A stretch of DNA of 64,000 bases from Allacma fusca (GCA_947179485.1 OX359250.1:33882783-33946782), one strand, 5' to 3'. Positions 1 through 11,441 are shown, counted from the stretch's first letter. The notes: generated by a model not told the origin, from the sequence alone. Numbers and translations are program-made.

Positions 1-301
1 TTTATTTCGAATAACTACTAATAACTTTTTACAGAGTTATGCAAATCTTGTCAAAAATTCAGGTTTTAATGTCGAACATATGGGGATTAGATACTAGTAC
101 GTATTTTTGTACACAGTACATCTCATACACTGTAAAAAAATTTGAAACAAAATTGTGTTAAAAAATCGGCGCCATTTGAATTTGGACGGCTGCATTTAAC
201 TATTTTTTATCTCAATTCCCACTTAATTACTGTACTTTAGTACCACGTAGGCCCACCTATGGCTGCTAGGACAGCTGCTATCCTCCTAAGAATGGTCCCC
301 A

Positions 302-689
302 CTAGCTTCCGGGTAACTTCGGGGGAATCTTTCCCCGTATTTCGGTGACCAGATTTTTCGACGTGGGTTTCCCAGAAATTTTGAAATTTTGCAACTCTGT
401 CGCAATAAAATCCCAAAGTTGTTCAATTGGGACCATGTCTGGGCTTTGTGCTGGCCATTTCATCACCAAAAATTGTTTTTTTAAAGAAAATTGATGGTGG
501 CCTTGATGTGTGTTTAGGATCATTATCCTCCTGAAACACAAAATGGCTACCCAGTCCAAGTTTTCGTGCGCCAGGCTTGATATTGAGATCCAATGTCCCT
601 TGGTAACATTCAGAATTCATTATTTTGTCAACAAATTCCAAGTTACCTGGCCAGAAGCCCCCATACAGACCCAAACCAAAACACCCCAC
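302..689 (-). pseudogene. Tc1-type transposase fragment (DDE domain, C-terminal part)
   Basis: Two overlapping minus-strand frames (423-689 and 302-559) together cover the last third of a Tc1 transposase. The first contains FQEDNDPKHTS, matching the Tc1 motif around the second catalytic Asp (QQDNDPKHTS), preceded by WPGNLEFVDKIMNSE. The second contains WPAQSPDMVPIEQLWD, the block around the third catalytic residue (SPDLNPIEHLW in family members); the acidic catalytic residue here is E. The switch between frames shows a frameshift around 430-550. The N-terminal DNA-binding domains are absent. Known role of the family: cut-and-paste transposition at TA sites. This copy cannot encode it. Confidence 0.88.
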
Positions 690-699
690 CTCCTTTCTT

Positions 700-982
700 C
701 AACGTTGGTTGGCAGTGTCCGCGTTTGAGTGCTTCACCAGTCTTTTTGGTACTCAGTTTTGTTAACAGGCGAAACTAATTTTATACTCTACAACTCCGAC
801 TGGCGGCTCAGGGTGTGGAGAAGGACTAGTGAGGTACTCAAACGCTGCCACTGTCAACCAACGCTGGGCGGCAGTACCAGCGTTAGAGTGCTTAGCCAGT
901 CTTTTTAGAACTTCGTTTTGCGGACAGACGAAACTTATTTTATACTGTACAACTCCGACTGGCGGCTCAGGGTGTGGAGACT
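700..982. repeat. Internal duplication inside the Tc1 element
   Basis: A stretch of about 115 bases at 704-820 (ending actggcggctcagggtgtgg) recurs at about 868-980 with the same ending. Between them, about 824-870 is an inverted copy of the start of the first unit (ggttggcagtgtccgcgttt against aaacgctgccactgtcaacc). The arrangement is direct repeat, inverted fragment, direct repeat, which suggests a rearranged deletion derivative. Confidence 0.7.
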
Positions 983-1255
983 AAAGTTCAGGAATTAAGT
1001 GGTAATTGAGGTAAAAAATTAGTTAAACGCAGCTGTCCAACTTCAAATGACACCAATTTTTTAACACGATTTTCTTTCAAATTTGTTTACAGCGTATGAG
1101 GTGTACTGTGTACAAAAATACGTACTAGTATCTAATCCACATATTTTCGACATTAAAACCTGAATTTTTGCCAAGATTCGCTTAACTGCGTAAAAAGTTA
1201 TTTGTAGTTATTCAAAAAAACATTGGGCGTCCAACTTCACTTGACTGGCAGTGTA

Positions 1256-3437
1256 AATAAGAGACTTGCCACGGATCAGGGATATTCATTTAATAATTGC
1301 TCCTAAATACTTTTGCTGATTTAATCTTGATATTTTGTTTGATTGATTGTTTCTTGAAGGGCTGTTGCAGGCACTTATTATCGTATTGTTGTATTTTTGA
1401 AGAGTTCCGTGTGGAACTAATTATTTTTTGTATTTGGATTGAATTTATTATTATTTGTAAATGAATAGAAAAACTTATTACTAGCTTAAAATTCTGGAAA
1501 TATTTACCTGATTCGTGATCTATTTTTGATTATTTCTAGTCAGGCTTCTGAACAAAATTACCATTCCTCTTTCGCGATCTTTTTGTTTCGGATTTTTACT
1601 CAAAAGTGCCAACATTTACCCCTCTAGCGGAGTTTTCTCTGTGGAAAGGACAATCTAATTGTTGGGAACCGCCATTGGCGAGAACCGAATCGGCTTACCC
1701 TTTTGAATTCCTAATCTTAGAGAGGAGTCATCATCATTTTATTTAGAGATACTTATTGAGAAATCCGGATCTAAAATATACGTTGTCGTACATACTACCT
1801 AACTCCAACTGTGATCTTCAAACTCTGTCTCTGAATCCCTGATGTGTTTTGAAGACAATAGTTTCACAGTTTGCTACCGAGGAAAGAGCTCAGGAACAAA
1901 TTATGTTTCCTCATTTAAACCTAGTCAAATTTACTTTACCAACAAATGTGCTACGATATTAGCTCGTCAATTGTTGTCAAAAATTCAAGTTTTTGATCTG
2001 ATGCTAATAATTAATATTTGAAATAATTTTACTTTATGAAATTTTATGCATAACTTGTTGCAAAATATTTTGATTCCAGTTTTTAGAAATTGTGCAGTTT
2101 TACGTTACATCGAGTTAAACGGGCAACATCCCTCACGATATTTTGGAATGTTGTTCAGTTTTGAAGAATGATGTGTAAGTAAAAATTTAATTTAGTACCA
2201 AAGTGTATGATGCTACTTTTAGAATCATGGTACCGGAATTTGAATGTGAAAATTCCAAATATTCATAAAAATTAAATGGATATCAACATGGTCAGCTACA
2301 AAACATTAATTATTTGAAATGTCTCATTTGACAAATGTATTTTATAAGAATCGTTTATTCTTGTATTAGAATTTCACTCAACAAGCTATAATATTTTGCG
2401 ACAAGTTACGTTTCAGCATAACATTACATTAAAATATTACAAAACTATATTTCGCTAGTAGGATGATCGATGTCCGTCCGTTCCCACGATAACTCAAAAA
2501 CTAGTAGACCGATTCCGTCGAAATTTTATCTTGACATTACTTATTTTAACAGGTAGCCTGAGTTTTTATTTTATTGACATCGGTTGGATATTTTGGGAGA
2601 ACAAAATTCTTGAAAATTCCTAATTTCAATGACATTCACTGTTTTTTAAGCACTATTGGACCAATTTTGATGAAATTTTTCCTCGACATTACTTATGTCA
2701 ACATCTAGCCTTGATTTGTATTTGGTTGAAATCAGTAGAATCCCTTCGCACGTAGGAAACTATCGCGAAAAGATGATTTTTTCCTGTATATGCTTTGACG
2801 CTTGTATATGAAATGGTTTTTTTTCTACGAGCTAACAATTGGTTCAGACTTGCCAGAATCGCGGGCCTAAATACATAGATAAAATTAAGCTGGTGAAATG
2901 TTTCATAGTTAAATTCAGCTTCATGAATAAAACAGGAAGAATTTCTTAGTTAACTATTTTTTCATGAACAAGCTGTTCTTTGCAAAACGATTTCAAAACG
3001 CCAGCTTGTATTACATCTTTCAATTCAATCGTCCAGTAATAAGAACTAAAAATGTTAAAATGCAGTAAGTTTGAAATACAATAAAAAGTACATGCCAACT
3101 CCAAAACAAATCTTCCGTAAACTTTGCCTCCCACTTTGGTTCATATGGGTGCAAGTTTTGACTTGGGAAGTTGAAATAAAACCCCATGAAATTTGCTACA
3201 AGCGTAGCGTTATGAAATCTGTTTATGAAGGAGTGATAGTCCTTGTTACACAGATAAGACCATAACTTCCTCCTTAGCATTTTTTCAATTCCTGTACTGA
3301 AGCGGTATTTAAGGTTTTATTCGTACGTTAATCTAATGCTACAACATTATGAATTTGCAGTATGACTGGGGGTCACCGGTTATTTGTTCGCATGATTCCA
3401 AGATTTTCTTCCATGCAATTGTGTCTTCAGCAAATGC
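1256..3437. other. AT-rich spacer, no gene seen
   Basis: No reading frame here has family-like content. At 2460-2830 there are two diverged copies of a roughly 130-base unit (for example ttgacattacttattttaac at about 2531 and cgacattacttatgtcaaca at about 2683). It contains the phrase gatgtccgtccgttcccacg, typical of dispersed repeats. Short frames at 2946-3280 look like chance. Confidence 0.5.
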
Positions 3438-4004
3438 CTACTGTAAGGATGGAATTCTATCTTCAATTGCAGAACTCCCTCGAAGTTGGTTAGCGACTGA
3501 ATTAAGAAACGCTGAAACGAAATGTGGGAAAAGTGTTCGTTGAGAAATTATTGGAGTAACATTAGACTTTCATTGTGTCAATCCAAATGTTTCGTTTATT
3601 CCATTTTTGGCAATAATTTGATGCATGGAATGAAAATCTTTGAAACGTAATTGAGTTGTTTATACTGAAATACTTTCTGAAATAAATAATAATTGCATAA
3701 GGCTTAATACCTTAAGATTGCACTTCATTAGTTATACACAAGTTCCTAACAATTCGGTGGGTACAATTGTCGAAGCACTATTTCCAATTCGGAAGAATTG
3801 TGCCTGCAAGTGTTTGTATATTATTATTGACCTTCGAAAGAATTTGATGCAAATATTTAGGCTTGTACAGATGTTTCTAAATTTTATTTTGTAAAATTTA
3901 TTTGCATCAAACACTTAAAATTATCTGTTGATGCTAAATAAATTCTAGAAATTGTTTTGGCAAAATTTATACCCTTTTCAAGTAAAGGGTATTTTAGACA
4001 ATAT
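3438..4004. repeat. R1 repeat, left half of copy 1
   Basis: From taaggatggaattct this segment matches 46424 onward, including gaactccctcgaagttggtt. R1 copy 1 is interrupted at 4004 by the giant LTR element and resumes at 33258/33262. The first 106 bases are open in one frame (ending RNAETKCGKSVR then stop) in both copies, with few changes, so R1 may have captured the end of a coding exon. The upstream part of that frame (3349-3437) is not shared with copy 2. Confidence 0.85.
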
Positions 4005-4578
4005 TGTTACGTTGTGCTACCCGGGTGTATGATGTTATGCGGGTAACGACAATGTAGCCTAGGTTCGGGCGTTCCATTCCCCTGAATTATGGTTTCGATG
4101 TTGGTGAAACTCATGAATAAATGGAACTATTGATTTCTGGTGTAGTCCGTTTTATTTATTTTGGCCAATTAAATGTTCCTAGAACTGGTACAATTTACAC
4201 TGAAACAATTAACATTTAACACTTAAAATGAACTGAATTCTGAATCTCTTCTTCATGAAATTTCCCAATTTCATGTTGCCCCGCTGGCTACCTTTTGAGA
4301 TTCATCCCGGAGGGAATGGACTCTAGGTGCGGCTCCTCTTGATGTTGCTTGCTTGAAGTCGAGATTAGAACTTGTACAAAAAATCTACGTGTCTTAATCT
4401 AATCCTAATCTAATCTTAGCTTTATTGTTTATTAAATAATCTGAATCATTTCCTTTCCTTTTCTTATAATTATGTTTTGTCAGCGTTTGGCGTCACGTAG
4501 CCTTTGCTTACGACCTTCTAAACTATTTGCTTACTTAGATTATGCTTATTCTAGACTATTTATAATATATTCGTAACA
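4005..4578 (-). repeat. 3' LTR of the giant element
   Basis: 574 bp, direct copy of 32684-33257, with perfect 7-bp terminal inverted repeats TGTTACG/CGTAACA. In sense orientation it carries TATAAATAG close to its start and overlapping AATAAA signals (plus-strand ctttattgtttatta) in the first third. By my alignment it differs from the other LTR at 8 single bases and no indels. Confidence 0.95.
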
Positions 4579-4588
4579 TTCCTCTTCT
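4579..4588 (-). promoter_or_regulatory. Polypurine tract for plus-strand priming
   Basis: In sense orientation the ten bases directly before the 3' LTR read AGAAGAGGAA. A purine run touching the 3' LTR is the normal primer site for second-strand synthesis, and it fixes the orientation of the element as minus. Confidence 0.85.
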
Positions 4589-6696
4589 GGGTGATTGTCG
4601 CCCTCGACAATGTTTTTCTAAATGTCAAGTTCATATTATTGTTTTTATCTTTATCTTTGTAGCTTGGTCGTTATGGTTATCATGGGCATATTATTATTAA
4701 GGCATTGCATACAATTATCATACATTCATTATCAACATGTGTATCTTTGTAATGCTGTACAGTTTGTTTGTGTTACTGTTTGTGTACTTCTCTTGAAGGA
4801 CTTGTGAATGGTGATGAGATAACTATAGGATCTGGAAGACATTACATATATGTATAAATGAATTTATGTGATCCAGATCTTAAAATCATTACACAACAAT
4901 ACATAAGTTATTACATTTACAATTTGTATAATCAATATTCGGTACACGTTATCATCATTATTCGTGATTTTCTTTTGATTTCTTAATGTTGTACACATAT
5001 TTTGAAAAGAATTTGTTTGTAAGTTTTCTTCTTACTTTCAAGAATACTGGAAGGCAGACATGAAATGTGTCCCTTGGTTCTATTCTCGTTTGATTTCTAC
5101 AATATTGTGACTACTGTCAATTACTGCTGCTACTAGTCGGGTGATCTGAGAATGACCCTGAAATTTTGTGTACTGTCGCTTAAGAGTTATTGAATTTATT
5201 CCTTGTAAAATCCCGTGACTTTCCTTGTAAAACAATTTAACCTGTCACTGACTAATAGTCGTGGGGAAAAAGTATCATTCACTTATATAAAAATATTTTG
5301 TGGAAACACAATTTGTTGCCAGTTGTTTATACGACTGTAATTATACGAGCAACTTATGCACAGCTGTTGGCAATTTCATAAAATGTGAAAACATCGTGCT
5401 CAATGAAGTTCTGTAAGTAATTCTTACTACTTCAAGAAACGTAAAATCATCATGTATCATGAAATAATTCCTCAGCTGAGATCAAAGTGTATTTTGAGGA
5501 TAATCATGTATACTCATATGTATGTATACCTTGATCTGTAAAAAATTCCTATTTAATGGAATATGTCAAATTTGTAAGCTAAATTTTGAGTAAGAGCAAT
5601 TTGTCTTCAGACGCGTACTAAACCAGGTACTTATTTTTGCTACTGTACCTTACCATCGTGTCGCATGGAGTTAAATAGAGTCAAAAATCTTTTAAACTGG
5701 GCACATTTATGTCAACCATAATTTGTAATGCGATACATGTTGCAAGTAAATAAATCATAAATGAATCTACACACAGAAATTCTTTTCGGAAGAATCTATC
5801 TATCCTTTTGACTTCTGTTTTACTAAATGCCTTTCTAGGTACCTGATTTATTCTGTCAGCACATCTAGACAAGTAAATTTTGTTGAACTGAAGCTATAAG
5901 GTATTAACATCCTGATCCTAGAGAACTGCTTATACAGTGGTTCCAATGATTTCTTGCAAATCGCCATTTTTTGCAAAAAAACTGGGCACCGAAATTATTT
6001 TCCAAAACGAATATTGGGTGTCGTGTCACTTAAACAAGCCCCAAGGAATTACAATTTTGCCGGACATTTTTGTAAAAACTGGACCTTGTCTTGATACATT
6101 TTGTGTTCTTTTACTCAATTAAAATCTTTTCTCCAAATTATAATCTGGATTCATTTTAATGGCGTGAATGCGAGCAAAACATTGTTCGCGAAAACTAACA
6201 AATCGAAAGAAAATAGAAAAGAAAAATAAGAATCTATTCACTGGAATCAATGGGGTGGATAAGAAATTGGAAAAAAAATAGAAAATGATTCAATCGTTGC
6301 ACGAAAAATATTTTGATTTGAATCACAAAATCTAGGAACTATTCTCACTTTACTAAGATTGACTCTCTAGTTTTGCCTGACGTAACAGTTACCTGTAAAG
6401 CGCAAAACTTTTATACAGTGTAATTTGAACTTTTCGTTCGTTATTTGAACTTTGTTATTTTCTTTGCATTTTTTATATTTTTGCTTTATATGAACTTGGT
6501 TTTCTATATTTTCTTTTCCTGACCTTATCCTATTTTGCTACTTATCCTACTTATAACTATCTATCCTAATGTGTTCCTAATACTAATTCTTAACTAATAA
6601 ATGTTTATAAGTATTTTTCCATACAATTTTCTATGTTTTACATATTTTTCTCCGTGGTTTTCTTTCTTGCGTTGATCCTTCCTGGTTGGAATGATT
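4589..6696 (-). other. 3' untranslated region of the giant element
   Basis: About 2.1 kb, clearly more AT-rich than the coding part, without a frame that looks like protein. It lies between the last open frame and the polypurine tract. No second LTR, tRNA or known repeat was recognised in it. Confidence 0.6.
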
Positions 6697-7425
6697 TTAT
6701 AGATGTACGGTTGCTCTTGTTGTGTGACGGCCGGCGTTTTGTTGGGTATTTGGCCTCACAATCCTGCATCCGACTAACTGCTCGACAGAATTTTGGACTA
6801 ATGCCGCCGTATCTGCGACATTGTCTAATTCTCTTTCGTCCGCTGACTGCTGGGCTGGTTTCTTTTTGTGCATTCGAAATCGGTACAGTATTACTGTGAA
6901 TATGAATATCACTACTGTGGTAATACAACCGAATGAACTAACAATGACTACGGTGTAATCCGTGTCTGATGTTGGAACCTCATTGGGTTTCTAATCAATT
7001 TCCGCAAATTGGTCCATCCATGGTGGTCTGCCGTCCCTCTGCATTGTGGGCTGTTGGTTTTGTTGTACAAGTTGTTGCTGTGGCTGTAATAACGCCACTT
7101 GTTGATTTCTCTCCATTAACCTTTGGGCTTCTACGTTTGGGTCGTTCGGGTCGTACTGCACTATGGCTAGTTTCCCGTCGTCTTTGTGGTGTAGCATGTG
7201 TACTACTGGGTCCTTTTGTGACAATACTTGTGCTGTGATGGCTCCTCCTCCAACGGTTATGGCTGGTACCACGTAATTAGCGAACCATCGTCCCGCTGAA
7301 CCTCCTAAGGCTGCCATCAGTGATCCTACCCATGGATCTGGACTTGGTTGAGCTATTGGTCTAGCTTCCGAAACGTCCATTGCAATTAGAGTCATTGCAA
7401 GGCTCAAAAGATTTTGGTACTTCAT
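6697..7425 (-). pseudogene. Small membrane protein with signal peptide and TM anchor (env-like position)
   Basis: The Met chosen at 7425 gives a signal-peptide-like start (YQNLLSLAMTLIAMDVSEA), then a Gly/Ala-rich hydrophobic stretch (MAALGGSAGRWFANYVV followed by PAITVGGGAITA), a polar Gln-rich middle and a stop at 6991-6993. The same frame stays open after that stop and has a second hydrophobic segment (SSFGCITTVVIFIFTVILY) followed by RFRMHKKK, a good TM anchor with basic cytoplasmic flank, ending at 6697. The plain reading is one type I membrane protein of about 240 residues split by a single nonsense codon; the alternative is a short secreted form. It is the last gene before the 3' UTR, where env-type genes sit in errantiviruses. 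No homology to a known Env is claimed. Confidence 0.6.
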
Positions 7426-7465
7426 TTTCACTTTGAGAAAAAACTTGGAGTTGAGTAACTGTTCC

Positions 7466-7648
7466 TTATCCCTGAGTAGTCTCAAGTAATTGAGCTCTCT
7501 GTGGGTTTAGTGGTGGTAATGAGTACTCTGGTTGAAGAGTCTCGTATTTATATCCAATAATTATTTGTGTTTTCATCTCTCGATTGCGAAAGAGAATTCT
7601 TTTTCTAATTCCGATGTTGTAATTCGTATGTCCCACTTCCGGTGACAT
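7466..7648 (-). CDS. Hypothetical 60-aa protein
   Basis: An ATG-started frame (MSPEVGHTNYNIGIRKR) rich in Arg, Gln and Tyr. It overlaps the upstream open part of the next frame. No domain recognised. It may be a leader peptide of the membrane protein, or chance; its position in a uniformly minus-strand gene series is the only support. Confidence 0.35.
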   Translation of the reverse strand: MSPEVGHTNYNIGIRKRILFRNREMKTQIIIGYKYETLQPEYSLPPLNPQRAQLLETTQG

Positions 7649-8001
7649 AATCTTTAGTTAGTATTTTTATCCTATGAACTCTATAAAATGTGTTAGTAAG
7701 TGAATTGTTTTGTTTTGTTTTCTATTTTGTAATTATTATTTATTTGTTTTTCTTTCCTAGCTATTCTGTTATATTGATCATTATGCAACACCCGCCGTAA
7801 TCCCCAATGGTTGATGTTACATAAGATCTTAAAAATGTTTTATCGTAGATCCTCTCTTACGAAATAATCTACACTTTACATTCCCTTCGGGAATTTCTTC
7901 CGTCATCAGGTAATTTGGCTTCTGCTTTCCCCCAAGTTCTCCTTCTCCATGTACCATGACCTGGATGTTGGTGGTCAGGTTATTATCCTCTGTGACGTTT
8001 T
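7649..8001 (-). other. Non-coding gap in the accessory region
   Basis: About 350 bases, AT-rich on the 7649-7790 side. No open frame of interest and no repeat recognised. Confidence 0.4.
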
Positions 8002-8652
8002 TTACTCGTCTTCCTCGGACGGCCCTCTGAGGGTGCCTGTCTCCTCCTCTCCTTCCGCTAAAGCTCGGAATGATATGACTGCGAATCGGTTCTCAGATAA
8101 AATCTCTGGATCCCATCTTGCCCGTGCTGACCTCTCCCATAATTGATCCATTAACCTTCTATTCTCCACTGGATTTGTTATGGAAAGGTAACTGGTATTT
8201 TGTTGGGTTACTGGGTCTCTCCTGAGTTCTTCCTGTATGAAATCATATCCAAGGTCTCGGAAAACTATTTCAGTTCCTGTTCGACCTGACAGTGATCTGA
8301 TAAGATTTCTTAGGTCGGGTGCATTTGGTCTTCCATCAATGACGACTGACCGCCATTGGGCTGTTTGGAATCTGTCTATTGCGCTTGGTACCATATGTAT
8401 AGGTGTTATTCCGGGTCGTCTATCAGTTCGTGGAGATAGTTAATATGGTTTGTAACTTGGTCCGTCTCCACGGTTGCTGATTTGCTCCCGAATCCTATAA
8501 AAGTGTTCTCTTTGCCAGATTCTTATCGTGACAAGTTCATTTAGGTCTCTGAAAGAACCTGCTTTCGGGGGTTGTCTTAAAGTGACGATTCCTCCCTTTA
8601 GTCGTCTAGCATATAGGGTAGATGGTTTATGACCTTCTCCCGCTAGTTGCAT
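8002..8652 (-). CDS. Hypothetical accessory frame(s) downstream of the 449-aa gene
   Basis: Two open frames in the same phase: 8440-8652 (70 aa, ATG three bases after the stop of the upstream gene) and 8002-8394 (130 aa). Only a TAA at 8440-8442 and about 45 open bases separate them. They are also in phase with the 449-aa frame above, so all three could once have been one protein or a reinitiating series. The second has QTAQWRSVVIDGRPNAPDL, an Arg-rich body and a very acidic tail (EGEEETGTLRGPSEEDE). No TM segment or known domain is visible. Function unknown. Confidence 0.5.
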
Positions 8653-8655
8653 GGC

Positions 8656-10005
8656 TCATATCCAGTCTTCCCACTGTCCTAGCTCTTCTTCTATGTCAGC
8701 TATTGGATTGGGTTGACTTCCGCTACTCTGGTTCACGGCTCCGAATTGTTGCCACTCCTGAATTGCCGCGTCCTGATGGTAAAGAGTTATGATCCTTACG
8801 GTCATACTCGCAAATTCCTGAAAACTTAGCATGTGTATTGGTATACTCGCTAATTGTTGTAAAGCCTTTTCGCCTCGTCCGGTGATGGCATCTCCTCTGA
8901 GTAGGAAGCTGTTGATCCATATTTCTTGCTCTCGCCAGGTTGGTTGTGATCCTATGTCGTACCACATCTGAGTAATCAATCTACGTAGCTCGGTTCCTGT
9001 GAGCCCTTGCATTACTCCCTGATGCTCTCGACATGTTAAATGTGTTGGTACTTGATGGTTATCGACACCTCTCTGACCATTGAACAATGTAGTCCAAAGT
9101 CTCGGTATCATTTCTCCTGGTGAGTTGTTCATATCTGCTGCCATCGCTTCCAGACGGGTATTTTCCATTGGTACGTTTCTTCGACTTTGCCCGTATAGGA
9201 TGAGCAAGTCTCGCTCCCTTGGGTCTAGTCTGCGGTAATCTGTGGGATGGTCCATTGCATCATACAGCAATGCCCTTCTTTCCCGGATTAACTCTCCATG
9301 ATTGTTGTAATCTATTCCTGCCTGGTGTTCGGCATATTCCACATTTGATTCATGAGCATTTGTTCTGGGTTCGCCTAAGGTGCTAAGCGCCCTTTGTGAC
9401 TGCTCGAGTCGTAGTTGAGGTGGTTGAGTTGGTTGTTGGTGGATGTTTAGTCTTTCTATGAATGTTTCCCTGTACATCCTGTTGAGCCATTTTATTAAAT
9501 TTTGTTCTGGGCTGTTAGTTGAACAATGTGAGATGTTATATGTTGGGAATCTTTCCGGATCTATGGTAGATTTTTGATAACAATGAGGACACATGGTGGT
9601 TCTTTCCCTGGTGTCCATGCTGTTACAGAAGTAGTTGGTCCTCCTGGAGTACTGTGTCTCTATCCGATTGTGACGTTGGTCTCCGGATATATCTTCCAGT
9701 GTTTGGTCCGGGAATCGTGGTGGGGAGTGGTGCAATGGGTCATTGGCCCTTTCCACCATCTCTCTCACTTGTCGTCGTACCGGAAGTAGTTGGCTATATA
9801 ACTGTGTGTTGTTTGGGTTGGTGAAAATGACCATTTCAGCCTCCTCGTCTTCCCAACTTGGTGCTACCATCCATCCGCGGATTCCTATGTAAAATTGTAC
9901 TTGAGCTAAATCTACGAATCTTACATCAGGTGAGTCATTTTGTCCCGTTGGTTCTTCAGGTGCTGGAACTTCCTGATTCTCCTGACGGTCTTCTTTGAAT
10001 TCCAC
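8656..10005 (-). CDS. 449-aa hypothetical protein with Cys/His cluster
   Basis: This is the longest uninterrupted accessory frame after integrase (450 codons), in an element where most genes are broken. The frame opens after a stop just upstream; the first codon used is GTG, and the first ATG is about residue 46 (GWMVAPSWEDEEAEM), so the true start is unsure and it may be made by readthrough or as part of a polyprotein. Around residues 130-170 there is a Cys cluster (CNSMDTRERTTMCPHC and then NISHC) that could bind zinc. The middle and C-terminal parts are rich in Arg, Glu and Trp and look globular (LTGTELRRLITQMWYDIG, LLRGDAITGRGEKALQQL). No TM segment. I do not recognise the family. Confidence 0.65.
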   Translation of the reverse strand: MEFKEDRQENQEVPAPEEPTGQNDSPDVRFVDLAQVQFYIGIRGWMVAPSWEDEEAEMVIFTNPNNTQLYSQLLPVRRQVREMVERANDPLHHSPPRFPDQTLEDISGDQRHNRIETQYSRRTNYFCNSMDTRERTTMCPHCYQKSTIDPERFPTYNISHCSTNSPEQNLIKWLNRMYRETFIERLNIHQQPTQPPQLRLEQSQRALSTLGEPRTNAHESNVEYAEHQAGIDYNNHGELIRERRALLYDAMDHPTDYRRLDPRERDLLILYGQSRRNVPMENTRLEAMAADMNNSPGEMIPRLWTTLFNGQRGVDNHQVPTHLTCREHQGVMQGLTGTELRRLITQMWYDIGSQPTWREQEIWINSFLLRGDAITGRGEKALQQLASIPIHMLSFQEFASMTVRIITLYHQDAAIQEWQQFGAVNQSSGSQPNPIADIEEELGQWEDWI

Positions 10006-10073
10006 TTTTCGTTGGCGCTATCTAGCTCGTCTGGTCTTTAGGTTTGCTTCGCTGGGTGGTGTAAGTCGTCCTG

Positions 10074-10967
10074 CTATCTCAGATGGTATTGGCAATGGCG
10101 ATCGTGATCCTCGCCTGTCCCTTGTGTCGTCAATTGATACTGCCCGTATGGGTGAGTAGACTCTAACCCTAGGTTGTTCTGTTGCTGGCTCTGGAGGTTG
10201 TAATCGTCCTCTATACTGGACGGTATACAGTTTGGTACTCTATCTCGTCCATATATTCTGTCAAACTCTGGTCTGTTCCTTCGGATATACTGTACTGGTT
10301 GTCCTTTAGTTGTTGCCAAGCTTCATGTGCTTGTAATTTGGTCTTCGGTCTGGTCTTAGGATTTTGTTTTTGATTAGGTGGGTAAAAGGTGCATCTGGTG
10401 CGATCCCACGCATTTTCAGTCTCGTTGTTGGATGAGTTATTTACTTGATATTCTTCTGGTGGCTTCTCGTCGTCGTCCTTGACCTCTTCCTTGATCACTT
10501 TTAAAGATGTTCCGGCTCCTTCTTCTTGAGCTTCCACAGCTTTTTCGGTTGGCACTGCTGGTTCCTCTTCTGAGGCCAAAACCGGTCCTTCTGCTCCTTC
10601 TGTCCTTCGTGGATGGCTTCTTCCCGGGTCACCCTTTCGTATAGGATCTTGGTTCCCTCCGAAGTCCATTCCGACGGACGTGCCAATATAGATTACCATT
10701 CTGAAGGTAAATCGTACAAGCTGTTGAATGATTCCTGTTGGTCTTCCTGACGATGAGTGAGCCTCCTCTTCCTCAATCCGTGCCAGCATAAGCTGTAGCT
10801 GTTGCTTTAAAAATTGTCTGCTGTAACTAACGGGTGACCATGCGTTGGTCGGCCCTACGAACGCGTCTTTTCTCTGACGCTCTCTAGCTGTTCGTTCCGA
10901 CGTTCGTTGGAAGAGTGGGTGGGTTCGTGAGACGTTGGCGTGTGCCTTTGCCTCCCATCCCTTAAGG
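10074..10967 (-). pseudogene. Acidic/basic hypothetical protein, frame-broken
   Basis: The main frame is open from about 10967 to 10211 (its first part lies before the first Met-like codon at 10789) and reads an Arg/Ser-rich start, FLKQQLQLMLARIEEEEAH, then an Asp/Glu/Pro-rich tract (EEVKDDDEKPPEEYQVN). A second frame, 10074-10319, continues in another phase with Gln/Asn/Tyr-rich text (SSIEDDYNLQSQQQNN). The overlap suggests a frameshift near 10220-10320. Its upstream end abuts the inserted element at about 10970-11440, so it was probably joined to the env-like frame before that insertion. Confidence 0.45.
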
Positions 10968-10969
10968 GA

Positions 10970-11441
10970 GCGTTCATAAATTACGTCATGTGCTTGGTAC
11001 GGTGGGGGGCTGAAAATATTTGACAGAAAATGATGAGGGGGGAATGGGGGGTTGACGAAAACATGATGTCAGCAACAATTGCTTGCTGGAAGTGAGAATC
11101 TACTTGCTTCGTAAAATTTTTGGAAAACTGAGTAGTTTTCTTAAGCAGATAATTTTAACAATGTCACCCTTTGATTCGCAATAAAATTAAGACTTCGACG
11201 AAAAAAATTAATCTGATATTTCAGGTACGGGACGGGTTCACGTGCGTATCTTCATTTTTTGCTACCTGAAAGCAGTTCTGGTAACCAGTTACCACCGTAT
11301 ATACACACCTATGATGACTTCCGCAACAAATGACGTCATGATGGAGGGGGGGTCTGTCAAATTTGATTGCATGTGATTTAGGGGGAGGAGGGGTCAGAAA
11401 TCTTCAAAATTTGAATGACGCAATTTATGAACGCTCCCTAA
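10970..11441. mobile_element. MITE inserted in the giant element
   Basis: About 470 bp with terminal inverted repeats: agggagcgttcataaatt at the left and aatttatgaacgctccct at the right, each next to taa (TTAAGGGAG and CTCCCTAAG), consistent with a 3-bp TAA or a TTAA-type duplication. The interior has G-rich runs near both ends (ggggggctgaaaatatttga, gggggaggaggggtcagaaa) and no coding potential. It interrupts an env-like frame that reads VDHLEEKEL just before it. Confidence 0.8.

Larger units (their letters stand above)
1..1255 (-). mobile_element. Decayed Tc1/mariner transposon, left end cut by window
   Basis: Bases about 1-225 are an inverted copy of about 985-1225: both hold the segment with tactagtacgtatttttgt and the segment about frames of a TTAAGTGG-type stretch, so these are long terminal inverted repeats. 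The right end runs to about 1255 in the sequence ttgactggcagtgta, followed by AT-rich spacer; the usual TA target duplication is likely but the left boundary is outside the window. The interior carries a minus-strand fragment of a DDE transposase and a duplicated stretch at 700-982. The element is too short and broken to be autonomous. Confidence 0.85.

Noticed and set aside
2946-3280. Overlapping frames of 62-86 codons on the minus strand
   Set aside because: Low-information hydrophobic text, no start context, not conserved elsewhere in the window.
6633-7238. Plus-strand frames of 88-89 codons with hydrophobic text
   Set aside because: Antisense to the small membrane protein and its TM segment.
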